The notes under the pieces: generated by a model | Databases searched by the model: none | Told to the model about the DNA's origin: nothing | Seen by the model: only the letters and a program-made list of their open reading frames with translations | Translations under genes and position numbers: made by a program | Part shown: positions 51,101 through 58,437 of the stretch, one piece after another | Position numbering within the stretch: position 1 is the stretch's first letter | Layout: each line of letters begins with the position of its first letter | Assembly (NCBI RefSeq): GCF_009176725.1 | Contig: NZ_AP020337.1 | Span: 4,843,501-4,907,500 of the forward strand | DNA: 64,000 bases | Origin: Pseudomonas sp. KUIN-1 | Lineage (GTDB): Bacteria; Pseudomonadota; Gammaproteobacteria; Pseudomonadales; Pseudomonadaceae | Direction: 5' to 3'

Positions 51101-54100
51101 TTCTTTACTAATCGACACATTGCTAACATCAAAGTCAAAAACCATTCCACTTACATCAAAGGGAGGAAGAGCACTCACATAATCTCCGGCCAAAAAAGCC
51201 TGAGGTCCGTTGACATCAAAAACATTTAATTGAAGAAGATCGAAAGAAAAAGGGTAAAAAGGATTTGCCATCCACTGAGGCGGCGTATCAAATTGATAAC
51301 TACCCGTAACAAGTTGTATCATTACAGTAAATCCTGCGGGACTCGGACAAAGCATCGAATCAGGATACGGATCATTGTAAACCGCAAGCACAAACGTCAC
51401 AGCACTCACAGCATCTTCACGCACTAACAACCTGGCATGTGCATCACCGTAGTACACCCATACAGAAAGAGGAACTCCCCATGTTAAAATAGTACTCAGC
51501 GCTAAATATATCTTTCCTCCCTGCCTGACGAACCATATCTTGCCGTCGTCAGAGCTCAGGGCGCGAAGAAAGGGTGTTTCAGCGAACGAACTATAGTATT
51601 CATACAGCAGCCTTAACGGGTTGGGAATTCTCGGCACCAGCGTAATCCGCTTACGTATGGAAATTTTCGCGACAGCCTCAGATCCATTGACATCGAGCGT
51701 ATAACTTCCATAACTGACTGAGATATCATAATTCCGTTCATATAATCCATGAACTGACTCGCCTCCTAAACTCAATCCGTGAGTGTATTTATTATTGACA
51801 ACGTTGCCTTCAGTGGGATCAAGCTCATACTTCATAGACGAAAGAAAAGTTTCAGCAGAGCTTTGTCTTTGATCCGATGCCATGTCTTCATAAATGTAGA
51901 CTAAACGCATATCCGCTTGAACTGGCAGTTGATCCGCATAACTATCTGCTTTTCTATAGAGCAGCACTGCCATCGTTGTTTCTGCGTCAAAACTCGTGCA
52001 ATAAATCCCTGGTGGCTTACCGCCAGCCGCAAAGCCATTTTCTTCCTCGGTCACATCAATTATTTTCGGTGACGTCCAGTTGCCGTCGTAACGTAGATAG
52101 GAAATATTGATGGCGTAATCAAACATCTTCGAATCACCCGGCGAGCCGTCCGCCTTAGGTGGAGTGACATCTTTTCGCTCTAACCAGCAGAGATAAAGGC
52201 GCGATTTGTAAATCACCGGCCGGATGCAATCCCCCCACGGCTGTGCGGCACACTCAATCTTGCGCCAGTCAGTCCAGGCGTTCGCCGCTAATTGCCCGTC
52301 CTCACTGCGCCGGCCTTCGTCCGCGCTGCGCCAGTAGAATTCACGCACTTCGCTCTGGTTCGTACCGATGAAGTAGGTCTTCCCTTCATGAACGTCAAGG
52401 TTATCGTGATAGCCACTGATCACCCTGAGGTTGGCCACTTCCTCAAAACTGTTGAGGTAGGTGTTAAAGGCGTCCCCTACCGTATCGGTATTGAGTTGCG
52501 CCTGCCCCAACGTTTGCAGCATCGTATTCATCATGCCGCTCTGGCCCAGACGCACCGTGGGATCGACATAGTTTTCCGGGTAGTAGACCAACTTCGCCGC
52601 GCCAGCCCAGGTGCTGTAGCGCTGGTTATACCGTTCCCAGTCGGTAAAGAATTGCCCCGTGACTGCCGCCTTATCTACGGTACCTTGTGACTCGGCGGCA
52701 CTTAAGGTCCGCTGTATAAATGTCTGTACGCTCACGATGGCTTCAGCCACGCGAGAGGTCATTACCTGTGGCCCGTTGAGGTTGTCTAACAGTAGATATT
52801 GATAGAGCCCTTCACGCGAATTATTTGCCAACTGGGCAGTCATCCCGGACTTGAGCAGATAGCCACACAGGGCGGCGCTCAGTCCGGAGGCCAAAGCGGC
52901 CTCCATGCCTTTGGTCTCGTAGGGTGTCAGCCCTGCCGTGAACGCATCCGCAACGCGCACCCAGTCGTCCCATGGCGGCTGGTTACCTGCGGTATAGTTC
53001 AGCGCAAGAAGCTGCCCGATATTCACGGGTGTCACACCAAAGGTGGTGCTCAACGCCGCCCACTGCAGCACGACGTCGATCTCCGACCAGGCACTGAGTT
53101 TCGTTTCTGAAGCTGCTTGAGTATTAGCATAGGCTTGCCTGGTAGCCTGCTCGAACCTTGTCGCATCATCATTCAGCGCCCTTGCAAGATCAGCCGGAGT
53201 GAGGGTGTCGGCCACAAAGGCTGCCAGCACGGCAGACGCTCCATCACCCAGGCTTTTTAGCCAGGCACTGAAGTTGCAAAGCGCTTGTACCGTTGCCAAA
53301 GCACGCGGCAACACCGCAACCTCTGGTGCAGGACCCAAGAGCCGGGCAGGACCCAAGAGCCGGGCAGGACTGGCTACAAACAATGAAAAGGCTTGAGGAT
53401 TGATACCTGTGGCGTGATAAATCAACGCCAATTGCGCTAGTCCGTAGCAAAACGCAACGACGCTATCATCGTCGGTCTCCGCCCCGTCCCAGAATTGATC
53501 CACGGTCCACTCAGCTGGCTGGAGGCCATTGGCCCAAGCAAGAACCGACTCAGCCACTGGGGCGGACGGTAGCGCTAAAGACGAAACCAAAACGGGTGCT
53601 AGAAGGGCGATACGCTTTTCCAAGGTATCGGCGTCAGGATGAGCACTTATCACACCCTTAAGCTCTTCCAACAGCGCCGAAATTTCGGTGGTAGCCGCCT
53701 GCGTAAATGTCGGGCGCGTTAACAACTCAAGGTCGGCCACGGACAGTTTTCGCGAGTTCAGCCATTGCGTCAGGCTGTCGACCTTTTGCAACCAGCCTGA
53801 CCATAGCTGAGTACTTTCCAGTTCAGAGGTGAGCCTAGGCAAGCCAGCAACCTTCAATAATTGTTCTAGCTCCGTCACACTTAACGCGTGGAGTTGGGCC
53901 CAGCGGCTCAGGGCATACATCGCTGACAAATTTTTGAGATTAAGAGTCAATACGCCTGAAGAGGCGGCGTTGTCAAAAATCCTGAGCAAGGCAAACAGCC
54001 CCACGTCGTCAACGTTAAGCGCACGCTTCAAAATAGCTTTTTCAACAGTGTTGTCGGTAGCGTTCGTCGGCAGCAGGTTTATTGAGGTCGTTGAGGGTGC

Positions 54101-55699
54101 GAACGTCTCGCCATTTAGCGGCGGGCTATTAAATACCTGATCAAACAGACTTTGATTATCGTCATAACTGTTGTTGGACAGTAGTCCTCCGCAGAGAACC
54201 AAGGCTTCTTCAGGCTCAACGCCATAGCGCTGTACGCATCGCTGAACCTGAAACAGTAACTGCAAAGTCTCATCGGTGATATTAACAGGATTAACGCTAT
54301 TGACAATGACTTCCAAGCTTTTAGGATGCAGACCCGTGGCACGCCACAGGCGTATGGCCTTATTCAATTTAAGCATGTAAAACTGGAACGAATCAATAAT
54401 ATTTACATTATAACTTACGACCCCACCCACATAGGAGCCGTTATAATGATAACGCCGCAGGGACATTGTAAGTTCACCCTGCAGAAGCTCCGAAGCCTGA
54501 ATTCTTACCGTATACGATTGCCCAGGAACAAAATCCCCCCAATCCTGGTTTTCTCCATATATGATAGCGTCTGCAGTATCAACTCTCACCCGAAAAATAT
54601 CATAACCAGGCTGAGCATCACTAAAACTGAATTTCAACAACCACGTTCCGTCCGCCTGAGGCAGTAACCAAGCGTAGTTTAACGTATTCGTAGGATGTCC
54701 GCTTTGTAGACGATAAATCTTATCCCCTATCCTGGTCACCAATAAATTGTTGATGTATTCTTCAGCCCCCTCCTCCCCATTGGCATAATCTGTTGAAAAT
54801 AGCGCCACTTCCTCATCACTAAGTCCGTAATAACGACGCAGACTCTGTGGCGTGATCAACGTCTCCGGATCAATAGTGCCGAAGTTTCTGGCGTATAACT
54901 CATCAGCGCTTCCCGCCGTTACTTCCTCCGTCAATATAGCGTACACCTCAGGGGAAATATCAAACGCCATTCCCGCCATGGTGGCCCCGGAAAACAAACC
55001 CGTTACTCGAGGGTTAGCCGCCAACTGTTTAAACTTGGGATCCTTCTGTATCTGACTCTGACGCAAACGGGCATGGGGGTGATGATACGGTGTCGAGCCA
55101 CTGAGTCGATACGTAGACAGCCATTCCAATACCGACCCCTGACCCTCTGCCGTTACATCCAGCTTCAGCGACTCTCCAGCCAGGGTCATCAGCACCTCGT
55201 TCGAGAGCGAGAGCGCAGAAACCTCCTTGTTCATATTGCTTTGACTGAGTGATAACCCCTTCAGGTCGGGCCGGCGCTTGTCAATGTGATAAGGCGACTC
55301 TTCCGGGTACAGGCCGCGAGCATTCCGGTAGAGAGCCGAAAGGTAGGCCGCCGGGGAGAACATCGATGACACAGAGCCTGGCAAGGTATAGCTACTGGCG
55401 CGATGACCAAACTGCTCTTCATAATCACGTAGCGATGCGTCCGGAGGGTTGATGCCCAAACGCACTGCGTTTTTCAGCAATGGAGAGGAGCGAGCCAGCA
55501 AGCATTTCTCGTAAATTAGCGCCGCCTCTCGCTCGTCACGGGCTGATTCATACAGCTCATCGACCTCACAGAATGATAAACCACTCGTCGATAGTTTGTT
55601 ACGAAAGGCTGCGGGGGATATCAACGCCTGTGCAGCCAATGAATCCAGCCCCGCACGCGCTGACAAGCGTTTTATTCTGGACAATCTATTAAGACCCAT
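48173..55699 (-). CDS. Insecticidal Tc toxin A subunit (TcdA/TcaAB-like)
   Basis: TcA proteins form pentameric syringe-like channels that inject a TcB-TcC payload into host cells. The 2508-residue product starts at the ATG at 55699 (MGLNRLSRIKRLSARAGL) with AAGGA eight bases ahead. The N-terminal VRP1-type region includes FGHRASSYTLPGSVSSMFSPAAYLSALYRNA near 98-130; a beta-rich neuraminidase-like/receptor-binding part spans about 1080-1700 (GYHDNLDVHEGKTYFIGTNQSEVREFYWR); long coiled coils of the pore-forming part are at about 2060-2200 (RRRQEWEIQRNNAEGEIQQIE), followed by a C-terminal TcB-binding-type domain. No tcB or tcC is within reach. GC content drops in the middle (about 50,500-52,000) and near 54,400. 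Confidence 0.92.
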   Translation of the reverse strand: MGLNRLSRIKRLSARAGLDSLAAQALISPAAFRNKLSTSGLSFCEVDELYESARDEREAALIYEKCLLARSSPLLKNAVRLGINPPDASLRDYEEQFGHRASSYTLPGSVSSMFSPAAYLSALYRNARGLYPEESPYHIDKRRPDLKGLSLSQSNMNKEVSALSLSNEVLMTLAGESLKLDVTAEGQGSVLEWLSTYRLSGSTPYHHPHARLRQSQIQKDPKFKQLAANPRVTGLFSGATMAGMAFDISPEVYAILTEEVTAGSADELYARNFGTIDPETLITPQSLRRYYGLSDEEVALFSTDYANGEEGAEEYINNLLVTRIGDKIYRLQSGHPTNTLNYAWLLPQADGTWLLKFSFSDAQPGYDIFRVRVDTADAIIYGENQDWGDFVPGQSYTVRIQASELLQGELTMSLRRYHYNGSYVGGVVSYNVNIIDSFQFYMLKLNKAIRLWRATGLHPKSLEVIVNSVNPVNITDETLQLLFQVQRCVQRYGVEPEEALVLCGGLLSNNSYDDNQSLFDQVFNSPPLNGETFAPSTTSINLLPTNATDNTVEKAILKRALNVDDVGLFALLRIFDNAASSGVLTLNLKNLSAMYALSRWAQLHALSVTELEQLLKVAGLPRLTSELESTQLWSGWLQKVDSLTQWLNSRKLSVADLELLTRPTFTQAATTEISALLEELKGVISAHPDADTLEKRIALLAPVLVSSLALPSAPVAESVLAWANGLQPAEWTVDQFWDGAETDDDSVVAFCYGLAQLALIYHATGINPQAFSLFVASPARLLGPARLLGPAPEVAVLPRALATVQALCNFSAWLKSLGDGASAVLAAFVADTLTPADLARALNDDATRFEQATRQAYANTQAASETKLSAWSEIDVVLQWAALSTTFGVTPVNIGQLLALNYTAGNQPPWDDWVRVADAFTAGLTPYETKGMEAALASGLSAALCGYLLKSGMTAQLANNSREGLYQYLLLDNLNGPQVMTSRVAEAIVSVQTFIQRTLSAAESQGTVDKAAVTGQFFTDWERYNQRYSTWAGAAKLVYYPENYVDPTVRLGQSGMMNTMLQTLGQAQLNTDTVGDAFNTYLNSFEEVANLRVISGYHDNLDVHEGKTYFIGTNQSEVREFYWRSADEGRRSEDGQLAANAWTDWRKIECAAQPWGDCIRPVIYKSRLYLCWLERKDVTPPKADGSPGDSKMFDYAINISYLRYDGNWTSPKIIDVTEEENGFAAGGKPPGIYCTSFDAETTMAVLLYRKADSYADQLPVQADMRLVYIYEDMASDQRQSSAETFLSSMKYELDPTEGNVVNNKYTHGLSLGGESVHGLYERNYDISVSYGSYTLDVNGSEAVAKISIRKRITLVPRIPNPLRLLYEYYSSFAETPFLRALSSDDGKIWFVRQGGKIYLALSTILTWGVPLSVWVYYGDAHARLLVREDAVSAVTFVLAVYNDPYPDSMLCPSPAGFTVMIQLVTGSYQFDTPPQWMANPFYPFSFDLLQLNVFDVNGPQAFLAGDYVSALPPFDVSGMVFDFDVSNVSISKEWGVLPSYDVAFSFSIGGVDGDDRIQWIVPITRNASDSKNIIKIKSTPEKAQYMEVDAYRTRLNTLFARQLVERSAAGIDTILTYETQEIQEPQLGAGFFTNINLPVYDSEAHGDESWVNIYFSYFFEVSDSYLAWAGNLSATSTTPLRLFVPYPDNGWQQGQAIHLRVQYKGNDNTGAIGRSIMFSYTPGNGAATVTRPTTAMPLPDVAHSVSVDSNRSISMDFSGANALYFWELFYYTPMMAAQRFLQEQQFTLADQWLRYVWSPSGYVVRGQHVDRNWNVRPLQEDTSWNDAPLKAVDPDAVAQNDPMHYKVATFMRALDLLIARGDSAYRKLERDTLAEAKVWYSQALNLLGEQPYIRANVLWTEPSLGEASSEALAEQHLTVLSLLRDGRVETLKSMASTKTAAASALFLPEINEVMQGYWLTLCQRMYNLRHNLALDGQPLLLPLFAKPADPKALLNAAVAAESSGGSDLPVTSLPLWRFEPMLDSARGLVFQLIQFGNAVLGVLERQDAESLNALLQNQGAELMASTIQVQEGTLRELEAEKAVLSKAKDSAQKRFDSYSRMYDENINARERLSMDTQVASQSIAAGAKVAHMTAAASGLAPNIFGLANGGMKYEGIGNAVGIGITMASDVLMITSLRIAQEEMYRRRRQEWEIQRNNAEGEIQQIEAQLASLEVRRESTELQKAHLEMQQGQAQAQLDFLQTKFSNSALYSWLRGRLATIYFQFYDLAVSRCLMAEKAWHWESGKSDTYIRGGGWQGTWAGLTCGEGLMLNLAQLETARMKWSKRALEITRTVSLADFYRSTLAETDQFELSAAVSALLNGDTPPEGSAERVRLDESGALTASITLADLNIVDDYPGGLGDQRRIKQVSVSLPALLGPYQDIQAVLNYTGGGNVLPPGCDNMAISRGVNDSGQFQPDFNDPRWLPFEGADIREGSMIISFPQAETKQKALLESLNDIILHINYTIRSL

Positions 55700-56513
55700 G
55701 GAAATATCCTTATAATTAAATTCGCACACATGGCTGTGTTTGGGGCTATGAAAGCACTGTCACAATTACAGTCGGAAATACATCGCCACCTCTCAGAGTG
55801 AGGGGCCTGGCGCTCAAGTGTTGTTCATGATAATTGAGCGTAGCCATGAACTAATCTTTAGCAACGCGAACAAATTAAATTCATGATGACCGGTTGAAAC
55901 CGGACGCTCGTCTTTTAGGCGAGAATGCTTTAGGCGAGCAGGTTTATAGATCGATATAGCTGACGACGTTGCGCTTATTCCAGTGTGCTGTTTTCTAAAT
56001 AACTCACTTTACGTCTAAGGTTTCAAGCGTCTCACGTCTGCGTGGGATTTTATTCAACGTCTCCTGTCCCTTTGCGTTGCAAAACTTATCGGATTGGCTG
56101 AGCATTTCGTAACACTGTCAACCTCGGACAAATACAGATCCTGGGTGGAAAAAGATTATTTACCTGGCCCGCGTCGATGGAATTCCAGTGGCAACAGGGC
56201 TGACCCACCTCAAGAGCAGGGAGATAGGCAATCTTCGTATTGCCCGCATTCATGGGCCAGGGCGGAAGCGCCCATGCGGTCTACATCTGACCATCGGGCT
56301 ACGTCTGGCTGCGCAAGCAACTGTAGACCAGACCGGCCGCTGCCCTGCCCTGCCCTGCCCCTCATTCAACAAAGCCTGCGCGCACCACCGCAAGACCAGC
56401 GGCCATCCCCCGCATCTGACAATCACGTATAGTGGCCATATATCATCACCCTGTTCGACCAAGGCGTGTGCCGTCGATAACGGTTCGGCTGGCATCAGTA
56501 TGGAAAACTGCAC
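55700..56513. other. Non-coding 814-bp region upstream of the Tc gene
   Basis: Short frames here look random. Visible structure: CGCTCAA/TTGAGCG inverted repeat (about 55811-55840), hairpin CCGGTT/AACCGG (55890-55903), direct repeats TTTAGGCGAG at 55914-55923 and 55929-55938, and a CTGCC tandem run at about 56340-56362. It should hold the tcA promoter and perhaps remnants of lost genes. Confidence 0.5.
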
Positions 56514-57599
56514 GTGCCGCAAAGAAGAAACCTGAAAAACTCTATTTTCGTACCCTTGAAGCTGTCTCAATTGATCGGTCTTTTCAGTTGGGTTATCAGC
56601 TGGTGTCTGAATCCGTCCATTGATCGATCACTGGATATATTCATCTGCTGCGCGCTGGCGGGGGCGACGCTGTCGATCATTGTCACGTCTAATAGCAGGA
56701 GCATGCTGGCGTGGCGCCTGTTCGGCATCATTTACATGGCATCACTGACCTTTCTGTTCAATGAACAGATCGACCGCATGGGCGTGGAAGCGTCGATGTG
56801 GGGGTTGGTTGTCACCTCCCTGCTCATCACGGGAATGAGCGTATTCTTCGTCAAGTTTATTGATTACATCGCCGCGGCTGCGCTGATCTGGTTGATCATG
56901 TGGCAAACGGACCTGACGGCCGTCGGCGTCGACCATGTACCTCTGTTTTATGTGTTCCTGATCAGCTCGACGTTACTGGGCGGCTGCCTGAATGCAACCT
57001 TCCTGAGCCTTATCATGCAGACCATGGCAGCCAGGGATCGTTATCAGGAACTGTCCGAAACCGACACCCTGACGCACGCCCCCAACCGTCGTGCACTGGT
57101 TGCCGGTCTGAATACCGCGCTGGCATCCGCTGATAAATCGTCGTTGTGGTTTGCCATGCTTGATCTGGATCACTTTAAAAGTATCAACGACACCCATGGT
57201 CACGACGTGGGTGACAATGTTCTTATCAGTTTTGCAACACTGCTGAAAAGCACAAATGGGCTCATCAGCTTCGGTCGCTTGGGTGGGGAAGAGTTTGGCG
57301 TGATCTTATCGGCGGCGAACGCCACAGACGCTATACATGCACTGGAAGGGTTATTGATGCTCGCGCAACATGATGACGCGGCTCAAGTGCCCTATTCATT
57401 CAGTGCCGGTGTGGCGAGTTTGTCGCGGGTTGAAACGATCAATGACCTGTTGAAAGAGGCCGATGAGAACCTGTATTACGCCAAGCGCAGTGGCAGAATA
57501 TGTATCGCCTTTGAAGGCAGGATAGTTTCATCGAACGCTGTCAGCACGACAAAGCACAATCAAGCGACACAATCAGTTGAAAAGCCTACGCATGCCTAG
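56514..57599 (+). CDS. Membrane diguanylate cyclase (GGDEF)
   Basis: Makes cyclic di-GMP, promoting sessile behaviour. The 361-residue protein, from a GTG at 56514, has about six membrane segments in residues 15-180 and a GGDEF domain at about 188-340 with SETDTLTHAPNRRAL, AMLDLDHFKSINDTHGHDVGDN and the active-site GRLGGEEFG. The GGEEF form is catalytically competent. The RxxD inhibitory site usually five residues ahead is absent (NGLISFGR). The ribosome-binding site for the GTG is weak, so the start is uncertain. No partner genes nearby. Confidence 0.88.
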   Translation: MPQRRNLKNSIFVPLKLSQLIGLFSWVISWCLNPSIDRSLDIFICCALAGATLSIIVTSNSRSMLAWRLFGIIYMASLTFLFNEQIDRMGVEASMWGLVVTSLLITGMSVFFVKFIDYIAAAALIWLIMWQTDLTAVGVDHVPLFYVFLISSTLLGGCLNATFLSLIMQTMAARDRYQELSETDTLTHAPNRRALVAGLNTALASADKSSLWFAMLDLDHFKSINDTHGHDVGDNVLISFATLLKSTNGLISFGRLGGEEFGVILSAANATDAIHALEGLLMLAQHDDAAQVPYSFSAGVASLSRVETINDLLKEADENLYYAKRSGRICIAFEGRIVSSNAVSTTKHNQATQSVEKPTHA

Positions 57600-57614
57600 C
57601 GCCCGTTTTCCCCT

Positions 57615-58046
57615 TCAAACATTCCCGCCCCGCCGCACCTTCGAATACCGATCGATATCCTCCCGCAATGTCCATCCCTGCCCCTGCCAATAACGTCCGG
57701 CCGCTTCATTACTCTTCATGACGTCCAGGTGACACTTGTAAATACCCAGCGCCTCCAGACACTCGAGACAGCGTTCGACCAGCTCATGGGCAATCCCCCG
57801 CCGGCGATACTCGGGCAGCACGATCAGATGCTGCAGATAACCGCGTCTTCCGTCATGCCCGCACATCACGCAGCCGCACAAGGTGCCGTCCGCCTCGGCG
57901 ACGAAGCTCATGCCGGGGTTGCGTTCGAGGTAGCGAGCGGTCGCTTCGCGCGAATCGGCGTCGCGCAGGGAGATGCCTGGCGTGCTGCGCATCAGTTCGA
58001 TGACCGCATCGTAGTCGTCCAGGGTCATGCTGCGAATCGTGATCAT
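57615..58046 (-). CDS. GNAT family N-acetyltransferase
   Basis: 143-residue single-domain acetyltransferase; substrate unknown. Starts MITIRSMTLDDYDAVIELM; acetyl-CoA-binding motif VLPEYRRRGIAHELVERCL near 76-94, preceded by the beta strand CGCVMCGHDGRRGYLQHLIV, and followed by KCHLDVMKSNEAAGRYWQGQGW. It is convergent with the cyclase and divergent from katG. Confidence 0.93.
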   Translation of the reverse strand: MITIRSMTLDDYDAVIELMRSTPGISLRDADSREATARYLERNPGMSFVAEADGTLCGCVMCGHDGRRGYLQHLIVLPEYRRRGIAHELVERCLECLEALGIYKCHLDVMKSNEAAGRYWQGQGWTLREDIDRYSKVRRGGNV

Positions 58047-58236
58047 GGGCTAAGCCAGGCCTGCGGTCTCATGGGCTGAGCAGATTAGCAGAGCCGCTTG
58101 ATGCCTTGATGACAGCGCTGCCAGAGTCTGCCTATCGCCCCGTAATGTTCTTTCTATTAGAAATCTTCGTGAAGAAGGCTAATCTGCATAAGCATCGGCG
58201 AAAGTCGTGCGGTTTCACCCTGATAAGGAGATAACA

Positions 58237-58287
58237 ATGAGCTCAAGTCTGCTATGCACGTTGTGGGCTCGGCTCGCAGCAATCTGA
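58237..58287 (+). CDS. 16-codon ORF with strong ribosome-binding site upstream of katG
   Basis: ATG at 58237 reads MSSSLLCTLWARLAAI then TGA. AAGGAG lies eight bases ahead (58225-58230), stronger than that of katG. It could be a leader peptide, the stump of a lost gene or a chance fit. Rest of the 390-bp gap upstream of katG shows no gene. Confidence 0.35.
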   Translation: MSSSLLCTLWARLAAI

Positions 58288-58437
58288 CGATCGCTGTGCC
58301 GCGTATCTGTAGGGCTGGCCTGATCGTTCACCGAGCGGCCGGCATGAACCCAGTGCTGTTGAGTTCCGTCATCATTGTCTGAGGTCCCACGAGTGGACTG
58401 GATGGCCGGATGCAAATGACAAAAAGGTGTATCAAGC

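Noticed and set aside
56094..56535. Short plus-strand frames (112-115 codons) before the cyclase, and a minus-strand frame at 56250-56570
   Set aside because: Proteins are Pro/Arg/Ser-rich and lack any motif; a transposase remnant was considered but no terminal repeats or catalytic residues were seen.
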